From: Parvularcula sp038749595
GTDB taxonomy: Bacteria > Pseudomonadota > Alphaproteobacteria > Caulobacterales > Parvularculaceae
Length of the DNA: 64,000 bases
NCBI GenBank assembly: GCA_038749595.1
Contig: JBCDHW010000008.1
Coordinates: forward strand, 62,001 to 126,000
Reading direction: 5' to 3'
Below are positions 54,991 through 63,638 of the stretch, piece by piece (the stretch's first letter is position 1; every line of letters begins with the position of its first letter). The notes beneath the pieces were generated by a model, which was not told where the DNA came from, searched no databases, and saw only the letters and a list, made by a program, of their open reading frames with translations. The translations under genes and the position numbers were made by a program.

Positions 54991-55516
54991 CCCACGACCC
55001 ACTTGTTCCCTCTTTGTTCTTATGTAGCGCCCAATGCCAGCGAGTCGAGTCCTCTTCTGTCGCAGGCAGAGGGGCGCATCGCCAACGGGTGGTGGCCGCT
55101 GTTGGTTGCTGGTGTTCCGGGCCATAGATGAGGCCCAGGGTGCCGCCGGTCTCGGCCGCGAGCTGGAGCCTTCGGCTTTCCGTCAATGTCGTGGGGCGCG
55201 GCAGCTCGACCAACACGCTGGAAACGCTGGAGGATCGTAAGGACGTCTCCGCCGCCCAAAGGGCGTCCTTCACCTCATGCACATGCACGAACAGGAGCTG
55301 GCCAGGGTCCATAAAGGCCGAAAGGCCATGGGTGTAAGGCTCGCCTGTGCCAAACCGGACGATCCATACCGCCCGGCCCCCCGCTGCCGCCAAGGCAATG
55401 GCCAGGAAGGAGAGGGCCGATCGGCCTGCCACCTCATGCACCCGGCCAAACCGCAAGGACGGCAGCTCTGGAGCGAGGCGCGCCTCCCCGCGCAAATAGG
55501 GCTGTAAGCTTTCCAT
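54899..55516 (-). CDS. imuA: ImuA, RecA/SulA-like mutasome component
   Basis: A 205-residue protein of the ImuA family, distant from RecA. It begins MESLQPYLRGEARLAPELPS and has the LRFGRVHEVAG and LRSSSVSSVLVEL blocks; a full Walker A is not seen, as usual for shorter ImuA. It works with ImuB and DnaE2 in induced mutagenesis. It is the first gene of the operon with a LexA box at 55558-55572, about 42 bases upstream of the ATG. An in-frame GTG/ATG 12 codons earlier is possible. Confidence 0.85.
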   Translation of the reverse strand: MESLQPYLRGEARLAPELPSLRFGRVHEVAGRSALSFLAIALAAAGGRAVWIVRFGTGEPYTHGLSAFMDPGQLLFVHVHEVKDALWAAETSLRSSSVSSVLVELPRPTTLTESRRLQLAAETGGTLGLIYGPEHQQPTAATTRWRCAPLPATEEDSTRWHWALHKNKEGTSGSWDVTWRWQTRSLSVVSQNGGGPSNPPGRDPS

Positions 55517-55557
55517 GGGCGACAGGATTCCAGAAGATCCTTGCCGAGTCAAAAAAT

Positions 55558-55572
55558 GTTCCTATCTTGTTC
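55558..55572. promoter_or_regulatory. LexA (SOS) box upstream of imuA
   Basis: GTTC-CTATCTT-GTTC is an exact match to the alphaproteobacterial LexA operator GTTC-N7-GTTC. It lies about 42 bases before the imuA ATG, where it would cover the promoter. This predicts damage-inducible expression of imuA-imuB-dnaE2. Confidence 0.85.
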
Positions 55573-55760
55573 TCAACATCCCGGAAGGGATTTGGCCACG
55601 ATGATCATCCGGTGCCCCGGATCGGTCAGCGGATACGCAATAGAGAACAGGACGGTGACCCATGATGCCGTGCACGGACATTATTGCAAAGATCATTGAC
55701 CACACTCCATCAAATGATCCGTAGGCATCGCAACGAGACAGCTGCAGCCGACCGATAGAC

Positions 55761-55792
55761 TTGCGCGCGCAACCCGTCCTTGTCTGGACGGG
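55761..55792. other. Palindrome and hairpin downstream of AspH-like gene
   Basis: A perfect 12-base palindrome TTGCGCGCGCAA (55761-55772) is followed by a 7-bp hairpin CCCGTCC-TTGTCT-GGACGGG (55773-55792). It sits 6 bases past the end of the AspH-like gene on the minus strand and lacks a T-run. It may act as a weak transcript end or RNA stabiliser. Confidence 0.35.
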
Positions 55793-55797
55793 AGGGC

Positions 55798-56889
55798 TTA
55801 TTCCATGGCCTCAACGATATCGAAGAAGGCCGCGATCAGCCGTTGCTCTTCTACGCTTAGTTCGGGGCGCCAGACGTCGAAGATGAGGACGATCCGATCT
55901 TCCGTACTCTCATTTTTAGCTTCGTGCTCGATCGAGTCGTCAAAAAGAAGGATTTCACCCCGCTTGTGCGCCCGTGTTTCGCTCCCAACCCGCAGCCAAG
56001 CGCCTTCGGGGGTAATCAGCGGAAGGTGACCGATAAAACGGCAATTCGTTTGGCCGTGGTGAGGCGGAATATGCATCCCAGGTTTAAGGCGGGAAAACAG
56101 AATGTTGGGTGATTTGCCACGCATTTTTGGGATCGGCAGACCCTCTAAGATCTTCATCGTCTCTGTACAGAGTTTCAGATGATCCTCCACCGGAGTGCCC
56201 GTCTTGTGCAGGTGCAATGCGCCCCAGCCGTCATTATTGACCGCGTCGTGATCCACTGTAATTGGCGCCAGCGAGCTGCCCTGAAGGTAGGGCTCAAATG
56301 CGGCCTGTTTGGCGATCATCGTTTCAAGATCTTCAGTGATCGCATCGATGCCCTGGCGAAGGTGCTCAGCCCAGGGAAGATCATCCGTGGTGCGAAACTC
56401 TGTCGTTGGAAGACCAGGAATGAACAGCACTGATGGCTGCGCGGGATAACGCTCTGTCGTTGCAGGGCGTTGCGCCTGACCCGTCATCATCGCGAGAGCA
56501 TCGCGAATGCGCTTATGTTCCGCTCCCAGATGAAGTCCCGCCGATGACATCCCGTCGATTAAGCGCTGAACGAAAATCTGCCCGGCGTTTTGCGTCACTT
56601 GCTGCGCTAGCGACAGCAGCTGCTGACAATAAGCCTGTTCGTTCAGCTGCGACTGCGCGAGGTTGAACGCGGCGCGATAAAATCCGACGGCCGTCCGTAT
56701 ACGGCCCTGCACATAAAGCGCGTGCCCCTTGAGGAGGTTCGCGGTGAGGTCCCTGGGCAAGATCTCGAGTCGCGCTTCAGCGAGAGCCAAAACAGGATCG
56801 GGATTGTCTTTCGCGAGCTCCTGGCCAGCCCATTGAACAACCTGCGCACCCGGAGCGTTCGGAGGAAACGGAAGTTCAGGTGCGGTCAC
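55798..56889 (-). CDS. Aspartyl/asparaginyl beta-hydroxylase-like dioxygenase with TPR-type N-terminus
   Basis: A 363-residue protein. Residues 10-130 are helical and TPR-like (ANLLKGHALYVQGRIRTAVG). Residues 150-345 form an AspH-type 2-oxoglutarate/Fe(II) oxygenase: GMHIPPHHGQTNCRFIGHLP (about 276-295) contains the first Fe ligand region and IEHEAKNESTEDRIVLIFD (about 323-341) the second His and the 2-OG-binding Arg. Bacterial relatives hydroxylate lipid A acyl chains (LpxO) or proteins; the TPR part favours protein binding. It follows the MotB-like gene by 45 bases, so it may share its transcript. Confidence 0.87.
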   Translation of the reverse strand: MTAPELPFPPNAPGAQVVQWAGQELAKDNPDPVLALAEARLEILPRDLTANLLKGHALYVQGRIRTAVGFYRAAFNLAQSQLNEQAYCQQLLSLAQQVTQNAGQIFVQRLIDGMSSAGLHLGAEHKRIRDALAMMTGQAQRPATTERYPAQPSVLFIPGLPTTEFRTTDDLPWAEHLRQGIDAITEDLETMIAKQAAFEPYLQGSSLAPITVDHDAVNNDGWGALHLHKTGTPVEDHLKLCTETMKILEGLPIPKMRGKSPNILFSRLKPGMHIPPHHGQTNCRFIGHLPLITPEGAWLRVGSETRAHKRGEILLFDDSIEHEAKNESTEDRIVLIFDVWRPELSVEEQRLIAAFFDIVEAME

Positions 56890-56934
56890 GGGCGCCCTCC
56901 GAAGTGGCGAATGATCAGTTGGCGGAGCGTCGTC

Positions 56935-57966
56935 TTATCGCTCCGTCAGCTTGAATTCAATCCGCCGGTTTTGCGCGAGACTTGCGCTGTCAAACCCGCG
57001 CACCAATGGCTGGAACTCGCCGAAGCCTGCAGCCACCAGGCGATTTTCCGGCACGCCTTGGCTCGCAAGATACTGAACCACCGCGATCGCGCGTTCGGCG
57101 GAGAGATGCCAATTGCTCTCGAACCGCAGGCGGCAGGAAGGGCCGAGCGGCTCTTGATCCGCATGCCCATCAACGCGCAAGACCCAAGCGACTTCGGAGG
57201 GAATGTCACCCCGGATGTCGAGCAGAACGTTGGCGAGTTTTTGCAGCTCAACTTGCCCCAGCGGGCTCAGCGTCGCGGAGCAAGAACCAAACAGAATGTC
57301 GCTTTCGAAAACAAAGCGATCGCCGACAACGCGGACGTCATCGCGATCGCCGAGGGCTTCGCGGAGCGCCTCGAAAAACCGTGAACGGACCTCGGCAAGC
57401 TCCTGAACCTTCCGGGCCAAGGCCGCGTTCAGACGTTGCGACAGGTTTTGGATCTGCGCTTGCTGCTCAAGGTCTTTGGCCTCTGCCGCTTCAAGGGCTT
57501 CCTGCAAGCTTGCGAGTTGTTTTCGCAAAGCCGCCAATTGTGCGTTGAGGGTGGCGATTTCCGACTTTTGCTCCTCACTCAGAGCTTTTTCGGCTTCCAG
57601 TTCCTCTGCCGATGCGGCCACCGCGGATTGGCTGGCGGCAAGGGCCGCCTGGCTCGCGGTGAGAGACGTCGTCAGGTCGGCGATCTCGGCCTCGTTTTGG
57701 TCAATCGTCGATTCAAGAACGAGGATTTGCTCCGACAACTGATCGCGGGCGGCTTCGGCAAGGCCCAACTGCTCAGCAAGCGTTGCAATCCGTGCTTGCA
57801 GCCGGGCGAGCTCTGTATCCTTTTGAGTGAGCTCTTCACCGAGGTAGAATTGCGCCACCACGAACAACGAGAGCACAACCATCAGCACGAGGATCAGCGA
57901 CGATAGACCGTCGACAAATCCAGGCCAAATGGCGGCGTCACCGCCGCGGGAACGGCGCCGGGCCAT
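56935..57966 (-). CDS. MotB-like protein: TM helix, long coiled coil, OmpA domain
   Basis: A 343-residue protein. One N-terminal membrane helix carries a MotB-like Asp19 in WPGFVDGLSSLILVLMVVLS, the position used for ion flow in MotB/ExbD-type stators. A coiled coil of about 150 residues follows (about 45-195, LAEQLGLAEAARDQLSEQ and similar). The C-terminal OmpA/MotB peptidoglycan-binding domain (about 215-343) has RVDGHADQEP and QNRRIEFKL. It starts 3 bases after the stop of the MotA-like gene, so the two form a stator-like pair. It is not a flagellar MotB in arrangement; the coiled coil is unusual for MotB. Confidence 0.85.
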   Translation of the reverse strand: MARRRSRGGDAAIWPGFVDGLSSLILVLMVVLSLFVVAQFYLGEELTQKDTELARLQARIATLAEQLGLAEAARDQLSEQILVLESTIDQNEAEIADLTTSLTASQAALAASQSAVAASAEELEAEKALSEEQKSEIATLNAQLAALRKQLASLQEALEAAEAKDLEQQAQIQNLSQRLNAALARKVQELAEVRSRFFEALREALGDRDDVRVVGDRFVFESDILFGSCSATLSPLGQVELQKLANVLLDIRGDIPSEVAWVLRVDGHADQEPLGPSCRLRFESNWHLSAERAIAVVQYLASQGVPENRLVAAGFGEFQPLVRGFDSASLAQNRRIEFKLTER

Positions 57967-57969
57967 GGC

Positions 57970-58920
57970 TCAGCGGCTCCCGCCGGGGCCGCTGCGGGTC
58001 CCTTGGATCAAGGTCCGGCCAAGCTCACGGATTTCGCGTTGCACCGCGGCTGATCCCTCGTTCTGACTGTCGGCAAGGCGCGAGATCGCCGTTTCCAGCC
58101 GCGCCAATGTATCATCAAGGTCACCCCCCGCGGATAAGTTCGCGGTCGTGCCCGACTTCGCGGTGGTGACATCGGTGATGCCCGAGAGCCAGTCTTCAAG
58201 GTCCGAGTAAAAGCGGTTTTGCGCCTGGCCCGCCTGGATATCGAGGAGGCCGAGAATGAGGCTGCCGCCGAGGCCAAACAGGGATGAGCTGAAAGCCGTT
58301 CCCATGCCCGAAAGCGGCGCGTTGAGGTTGGCGATGAGGCTGCCCACCGCATCAGAGCCCGACTGGCCATCACTGGTGCCTGCGAGGCTGCCAATAACGT
58401 CGGCGACGCCGTTGACCGTTTGAAGGAGACCCCAAAATGTTCCCAAAAGGCCCAAGAAGACCAGCAAATTCGTCGTATAACGGCCGATCTCGCGGCCCTC
58501 ATCAATGCGCAAGCCGACGGAGTCGAGGATTGCTCGGGTCGATGCTTGGCTTAATCGACCGCCGCGCTCGTCGGCATCGAGGAGCATTCGGCTGACCGCG
58601 GTGATCAGGGTCGGCGGACGCGGCAGCCTGGTTCGCGACGGGTCCACGGAATTGCGGAAAGCGTTGATCCACTGCACCGCAGGGCTGACCAACATTGCTT
58701 GGCGGAGATTGTACATCACCCCGACGACGAGGACGAAAAGGACAAAGCCGTTCAGGTAGGGGTTCGCCATAAAGGCGGTGACCAGCAGCTCATTTGCTTG
58801 GGGTCCCAGCGGTGAAAGATACCAGACGATGGCTCCGACCACGCCGAGCACCAGCACCATGTTCAGGACCGCACCTCCGGCCCCGGTAAAACGGACCGAA
58901 CGGTCTAAGGATCGCGCCAT
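57970..58920 (-). CDS. MotA/TolQ/ExbB-family proton channel protein
   Basis: A 316-residue membrane protein with three to four TM helices. Two lie in the first 85 residues (VLNMVLVLGVVGAIVWYL and GFVLFVLVVGVMYNL) and the others around 178-200 (TTNLLVFLGLLGTFWGLLQT) and 250-270 (GMGTAFSSSLFGLGGSLILG), the MotA/TolQ signature region. I chose ATG 58920; longer in-frame extensions upstream overlap murJ antisense and look artefactual. It pairs with the MotB-like gene 3 bases downstream. It is 59 bases after murJ and probably in the same operon. Confidence 0.85.
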   Translation of the reverse strand: MARSLDRSVRFTGAGGAVLNMVLVLGVVGAIVWYLSPLGPQANELLVTAFMANPYLNGFVLFVLVVGVMYNLRQAMLVSPAVQWINAFRNSVDPSRTRLPRPPTLITAVSRMLLDADERGGRLSQASTRAILDSVGLRIDEGREIGRYTTNLLVFLGLLGTFWGLLQTVNGVADVIGSLAGTSDGQSGSDAVGSLIANLNAPLSGMGTAFSSSLFGLGGSLILGLLDIQAGQAQNRFYSDLEDWLSGITDVTTAKSGTTANLSAGGDLDDTLARLETAISRLADSQNEGSAAVQREIRELGRTLIQGTRSGPGGSR

Positions 58921-58979
58921 TGAGAACACCCCAAACGTCTCACGGGGAGTATGGTTCGCCGCGGCCGGTTTGTGAAGCG

Positions 58980-60566
58980 TTAACCCCTGGCCCGCTTCAG
59001 GTCGGTGATCCTGACGCCGCCGAGGAGGAATGCCAGGACGCCGAAAACGGCTCCGCCACACAGGGCGACGGCGAACAGCGCCAACCAGCTTTGGCCGAAG
59101 AGAATGCCTTCTATTGCAGGGCGATACCCGACCAAAACGTGGAGGCCGCCGGCCATCGCAGCCGTCGCGGCAACGATCGCAGCCAGGCGCCGGACCAGAT
59201 GACCAACGCTGAACAGGTTGCGCCTCCCCAGGGTCAGAGCCAGCAGCGAGACCTCGGTCCAACTGGCGAGGATCGTCCCGGTGGGCACGCTGAGAAAGCC
59301 GATGGTTGGGAAGAGGCCGATCGACACTGCGGCGTTGATCACGATGGCGGTCAGAGCAAAGCGCATCGGGGTTTTGGTGTCTTCCCGCGCGAAAAATGCA
59401 GCGGCGAGAACCTTTTGCAGCACAAAAGCGGGCACCCCGAGGCCGTAGATGAGGAGCGTGATCCCCACCATCTCGACGTCGCGGTCGTTGAAGGCGGAAC
59501 CGCCAGCGCCGAAAACACCCGTGACCAAACCTGCTAAGTCTTGGAACAAAGCCTCGGCGATGAAGGAGCCGAGGATCGAAAGCCCTGCCGCGGCGGGGAG
59601 GGCGAAAACCATGGCGGTGAGGAAGCCTTGCTCCAACGTGCGGCGTGCTTCGGTCTCGTTGCCGGACTTCACCGCGCGGCTGATGGCGGGCATCAGCACG
59701 ATGCCGAGGGCGATGCCGATCATCGCCAGGGGCAGCTGGTAGAGCTGGTCGGCGTAGAACAGCCAGCTGTTGGCGCCTTGCTCGGCGCGGCTGGCGATGT
59801 TGGTGCCGACGATGCCGTTCACCTGCAGCGCTGAGGCGGCGATGAAGCCTGGCGTGCCGAGGGTGACCATCCGCTTGGCACCTGCGGTGAAACGGGGAAG
59901 CCGCAACCGCAACAACAGCTCAGACCGCGCTGCACCGTAGATTAGGAACAAAAGTTGGCTCACCCCAGCGGCGAGCACCGCCACCGAAAGCCCGAGGCCA
60001 GTCCCGGCCGCGCCGGATCGCGCGGTGATCACCATCGCTGAGATCAGGCAGATGTTGAGGAGGAGGGGCGCCGCCGCGGCCACGGCGAACCGTCCAATGG
60101 CGTTGAGCATACCCCCGTAAAGCCCCACCACCGACATGCAGGCGAGGTAGGGGAACATGATCCGGCCATAGAACACTGCGAGGTTGAACCGCTCGGGATC
60201 GTCGGTGAACCCGGTGGTGAGGATCGTGAACGCGAGCGGCGTGAAGATCATCACCAGGGCCGAGAGGCTCGTCAGGATCACCACCAGCCAAGCGAGGATG
60301 TCCTCAGCGAAGCGCATGGCTTCCTCGCGGCCTGCTTCGTTCTCAGCCCCCTGAAAAAGCGGGATAAACGCTGCTTGGAAGGCGCCCTCAGCCAGCAGAC
60401 GGCGGAACATGTTGGGCAGGCGGAAAGCGACCATGAAGGCATCGGCGACCGGTGTCCCTGAGGCGCCGATAAGCCCCGCCATGATCAGCTGCCGCACGAA
60501 GCCGAGCAGGCGGCTGAGCATCGTCAGGCCTGAAACGGTGGCGAGTGATTTGAGCAGTCCACGCAA
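58980..60566 (-). CDS. murJ: Lipid II flippase MurJ
   Basis: A 528-residue polytopic protein of the MviN/MurJ family, with about 14 membrane helices. It moves lipid II across the inner membrane for peptidoglycan synthesis. The start TVSGLTMLSRLLGFVRQLIM and ADAFMVAFRLPNMFRRLLAE are family hallmarks; the Arg residues lining the cavity are in these blocks. It begins a run of minus-strand genes with the MotA/MotB-like pair, suggesting a link between wall synthesis and an ion-driven complex. Confidence 0.96.
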   Translation of the reverse strand: MRGLLKSLATVSGLTMLSRLLGFVRQLIMAGLIGASGTPVADAFMVAFRLPNMFRRLLAEGAFQAAFIPLFQGAENEAGREEAMRFAEDILAWLVVILTSLSALVMIFTPLAFTILTTGFTDDPERFNLAVFYGRIMFPYLACMSVVGLYGGMLNAIGRFAVAAAAPLLLNICLISAMVITARSGAAGTGLGLSVAVLAAGVSQLLFLIYGAARSELLLRLRLPRFTAGAKRMVTLGTPGFIAASALQVNGIVGTNIASRAEQGANSWLFYADQLYQLPLAMIGIALGIVLMPAISRAVKSGNETEARRTLEQGFLTAMVFALPAAAGLSILGSFIAEALFQDLAGLVTGVFGAGGSAFNDRDVEMVGITLLIYGLGVPAFVLQKVLAAAFFAREDTKTPMRFALTAIVINAAVSIGLFPTIGFLSVPTGTILASWTEVSLLALTLGRRNLFSVGHLVRRLAAIVAATAAMAGGLHVLVGYRPAIEGILFGQSWLALFAVALCGGAVFGVLAFLLGGVRITDLKRARG

Positions 60567-60794
60567 AAGCGGCGGTTCCGATCGGCTTCCCTTGGGCGAT
60601 CAGCGTTAAGGGGCTCCGGTTACCGGCTCAACAACGCTCCGGGCTGGATCGCCGAATTCAACGCGTTGAACAAAATCACAGTGCGGCAGCCTAAGGCTTT
60701 GTTTCGCCCTGAGGGCCGTGATCACTGCGGCGGTGCTCTTGTCGTTCTTGGGGAGAGGTGGTTGCTTGCAGTAAAAATACGGAGGATCTTCGCC

Positions 60795-62099
60795 ATGCTG
60801 TTTCGCACCACTTGCGCCGCGCTCACCCTGACTGCTCTAGCGCCAGCCTGGGCCGACCATCATCTCGCGGATGCTGTTGCGAAGGATTGGGAGGAGAACC
60901 TCAAGGATCTCTACCTTTACTTCCATCAGAACCCTGAGCTTTCGTTCCGGGAGTTTGAAACCTCCAAACGGCTGGCGAAGGAACTGCGCAGCCTTGGCTA
61001 TAAGGTGACCACGGGGGTCGGGCAGACGGGCGTCGTGGCGTTGATGAAGAACGGCGACGGCCCGACCATTATGGTGCGTGCGGATATGGATGGTCTTCCG
61101 GTCAAGGAAGATAGCGGCCTGACGTACATGTCGAAGGCCACCCAAGAAGACATCGATGGTGTGGTGAAACCGGTTATGCATGCTTGCGGGCACGATGTGC
61201 ACATTACGTCCTTGGTGGGCACCGCCCGGCAGATGATGGACCGCAAGGATGAGTGGTCAGGTACGTTAGTCCTTATTGGTCAGCCTGCGGAGGAAAGGAT
61301 CTCGGGCGCGCGCGCGATGCTCGAAGATGGCCTGTATGAGCGGTTCCCCAAACCTGATTACGCCCTGGCGCTGCATGTCGGGTCAGATATCCCCGCCGGG
61401 CGGATCATCGTTCCCCGGGAGAATGCTTATGCAAGCTCGGATAGTGTCGATATCACCGTATACGGTATAGGTGGACACGGAGCATCGCCGCACGAGACGG
61501 TGGACCCGGTGCTGATCGCCTCGCAGATCGTGGTATCGTTGCAATCTGTGGTCAGCCGGACCATCGCACCGAAGGCGGCGGGCGTCATAACGGTTGGTTC
61601 GATCCACGGCGGGTCTAAGCATAATGTGATCGGCGAGGAGGTGCACCTCCAGCTGACGGTTCGGTCCCTTGATCCGGATGTGCGGATGGAGCTTTTGGAC
61701 GGGATTGATCGCATTGCAGCGGGCACCGCGATGACCTTCGGCGTTCCTGAGGACAAGATGCCGAAAGTCGTCCGCTCACAAACGGAAACGACCCCGCCAA
61801 CAAACAATCATCCGGCAACGGCAGAGCGGGTAGAAACGGCAATCGTTGCGTCGATGGGCAGCGAGGTGCTGATCAACATCCCTGATGAAGGGATGGGTGC
61901 TGAGGATTTCGCTTATTTCGTTGAGCCGGATTTGGGCGTCAAAGGCGTCTACTTTGCAGTGGGCGGAGGATTTGAACAGGATCTAGGTTCGCCCCGGCCG
62001 CACCATTCGCCAGTTTTCCGTGTCGACCCCGGACCTGCGGTGCGGAATGGGACGGAGGCGATGACTGCTGCGGCCATCGCCCTCTTTGCCGGCGAGTAG
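60795..62099 (+). CDS. Exported M20-family amidohydrolase
   Basis: A 434-residue protein with a signal peptide (about 1-19, ending AWA) and the M20 aminoacylase/IAA-hydrolase-like fold. Zinc-site residues are visible: MHACGHDVH (about 131-139), the catalytic PAEE pair near 168 and RPHHSP near 400. The GGHGASPHETVDPV block (about 225-240) marks the dimerisation lid. It probably hydrolyses N-acyl amino acids or amides in the periplasm. ATG 60795 has GGAGGATC upstream; earlier in-frame starts would add a non-signal stretch. Substrate not determined. Confidence 0.92.
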   Translation: MLFRTTCAALTLTALAPAWADHHLADAVAKDWEENLKDLYLYFHQNPELSFREFETSKRLAKELRSLGYKVTTGVGQTGVVALMKNGDGPTIMVRADMDGLPVKEDSGLTYMSKATQEDIDGVVKPVMHACGHDVHITSLVGTARQMMDRKDEWSGTLVLIGQPAEERISGARAMLEDGLYERFPKPDYALALHVGSDIPAGRIIVPRENAYASSDSVDITVYGIGGHGASPHETVDPVLIASQIVVSLQSVVSRTIAPKAAGVITVGSIHGGSKHNVIGEEVHLQLTVRSLDPDVRMELLDGIDRIAAGTAMTFGVPEDKMPKVVRSQTETTPPTNNHPATAERVETAIVASMGSEVLINIPDEGMGAEDFAYFVEPDLGVKGVYFAVGGGFEQDLGSPRPHHSPVFRVDPGPAVRNGTEAMTAAAIALFAGE

Positions 62100-62105
62100 G
62101 GCGGC

Positions 62106-62672
62106 TTACTCGCTGTCGGGAGAACCCCAGAGGGTTTCGCGGGCTGTCCAGCCGCGGAACCCGGCGGCTTTGATCTGGCACCATTGCTCTTCACACCGCT
62201 CAAGCCGGGCCATCACGCCCGGCTCCAGGCGCGCCCGCGGCGCTGCGCCCGCATCGGGGCGCGAGAACAAGACACTCTGAGCACGGATGACCGCATGCTT
62301 ATTTTCCATCAGCATCGTCCGGTTAATCCAGACCCGGCGGCCGGTGTGGTCTTCGACGCGGCGCCAGACATTATCCGGCGTTTCGGCAATGACCTTCACC
62401 GGCAAGCCTTGGCGCCGGTAGACCACCACGACATCGCGGTTAAAGTCTGGCCCGATCCGGCCGTAGGTTTTTTCTTTTTTGAGCGCCACGAAGCGCGGGA
62501 CAGGCAGGCCCGAGAACCCGATGCGGGTGGTCTCAGTTTGCTGACGATCCGTGTCCTGAGCCTGGGACGGCGTCAGCGTTGCGAGGGTTGCGATAAGACT
62601 AAGCAGGGCAAGGGAAAGGCCGAACCGACCCGGTACCGAACGCACAGAAAACCTCCGGGAGCATGTGAGCAT
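62106..62672 (-). CDS. Exported SH3-domain protein (DUF1058-like)
   Basis: A 188-residue protein with signal peptide (about 1-38, ending SQA). Two SH3b-like units follow: residues 60-115 (GPDFNRDVVVVYRRQGLPVKV, then VWRRVEDHTGRRVWINR) and 120-180 (LEPGVMARLERCEEQWCQI, then GFRGWTAR). This fits the bacterial SH3 family often found with wall-related genes. It likely binds peptidoglycan or another periplasmic target. It ends 6 bases from the M20 gene, convergent. Confidence 0.85.
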   Translation of the reverse strand: MLTCSRRFSVRSVPGRFGLSLALLSLIATLATLTPSQAQDTDRQQTETTRIGFSGLPVPRFVALKKEKTYGRIGPDFNRDVVVVYRRQGLPVKVIAETPDNVWRRVEDHTGRRVWINRTMLMENKHAVIRAQSVLFSRPDAGAAPRARLEPGVMARLERCEEQWCQIKAAGFRGWTARETLWGSPDSE

Positions 62673-62725
62673 CCCTTAACGGTGAGGCCATCAGAGTAAA
62701 GACGAGGTAAACGCGTGCACGTTTG

Positions 62726-62923
62726 TCAGTGATCGGTATCCAACGCGCGGGCTTCGGACTCCAGCATGATCGGTATGCCGTCGCGGATTGGGAATGCGAG
62801 GCCCGCCTGGTCGGAGATCAGTTCTTGCGCGTCGCTGTCGAGGCGCAGCGGTCCGCGGCTGACGGGGCAGACCAGCAAATCGAGAACTTTCGGATCGAGC
62901 GCGGGAGGGGAGCTTTCGGCCAT
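62726..62923 (-). CDS. Trm112-family zinc-ribbon-like protein
   Basis: A 65-residue protein with the Trm112 pattern LLVCPVSRGPLRLD (about 16-29) and the LAFPIRDGIPIMLESEAR end. Two of the Cys used for zinc by eukaryotic members are absent, as in many bacterial relatives. Trm112 activates methyltransferases; a bacterial partner is not established here. It follows the Lon-N gene by 3 bases. Confidence 0.9.
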   Translation of the reverse strand: MAESSPPALDPKVLDLLVCPVSRGPLRLDSDAQELISDQAGLAFPIRDGIPIMLESEARALDTDH

Positions 62924-62926
62924 GCG

Positions 62927-63592
62927 CTATTGCAGCCGCTCGGCTGCTTCGTCGTCAAGGTCTTGCGCCGACTTTGCGATCGCCATTTCCATCAGGGCGA
63001 TCAACGTCTCGCCGCGTGATTCCACCGTATGGGCCTCAAGGATCGCTTGCTTCTCGTCCGGGCCGAACGGGCAGGACATCGCGACGGAGTTGATGATCGT
63101 CTCCGCACTCGCCCCCTCGATCGAGTCCCAGTCGGCCTTGAGGCCGACGTCTTCCAGATAGCGCATCAAGAGCTCGATGACGTGTTCGCGCAGATGTTGG
63201 TTCTCTTCAGGTGCTTCGTAGACGTCGAAAGCGAAAGGCGACCAATCCACCGTGCCGCGGCGGAAACCGCCATCCACCAAGGCTTCATCGACGATCTTGA
63301 ATCGCGAGACGCCGGTCAGGGTGAGAAGGTAGCGGCCGTCACCCGTTTCCATGAAGCTGGTGATCCGGCCAGCGCAGCCCACGTCGTAGAGGACGGGATT
63401 GACGTCATCGTCATGGCGGGGGCGGACCATGCCAATCATTCGGCCTGAGCCGAGGGCATCTTCGGTCATCGCCAGATAGCGGGGTTCGAAAATATTCAGG
63501 GGCAACTGAGCCCGGGGGAGCAGGATGGCGCCGCGCAGCGGAAATAGCGGAATTTCCGTTGGCAGAAGCCGATCCTGTTCCATATCGCGCAT
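62927..63592 (-). CDS. Lon N-terminal (substrate-binding) domain protein
   Basis: A 221-residue protein consisting of the Lon N-terminal PUA-like domain without ATPase or protease parts. The opening LPTEIPLFPLRGAILLPRAQ and NIFEPRYLAM motif are family marks, followed by VGCAGRITSFMETGDGRYL. Such proteins are common near Trm112 and CnoX genes in alphaproteobacteria; their role is likely protein quality control but unproven. The start is uncertain between two nearby ATGs (63592 and 63583). Confidence 0.88.
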   Translation of the reverse strand: MRDMEQDRLLPTEIPLFPLRGAILLPRAQLPLNIFEPRYLAMTEDALGSGRMIGMVRPRHDDDVNPVLYDVGCAGRITSFMETGDGRYLLTLTGVSRFKIVDEALVDGGFRRGTVDWSPFAFDVYEAPEENQHLREHVIELLMRYLEDVGLKADWDSIEGASAETIINSVAMSCPFGPDEKQAILEAHTVESRGETLIALMEMAIAKSAQDLDDEAAERLQ

Positions 63593-63638
63593 TGCGCATT
63601 CCCATCGTCAGGAGGCGAAGTGTGCTCGCTCAAAGGAC

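Noticed and set aside
56935..58920. Zorya-type anti-phage system (ZorA/ZorB)
   Set aside because: Only the MotA/MotB-like pair is present; no ZorC, ZorD or ZorE gene is nearby, and the neighbours are murJ and an AspH-type hydroxylase.
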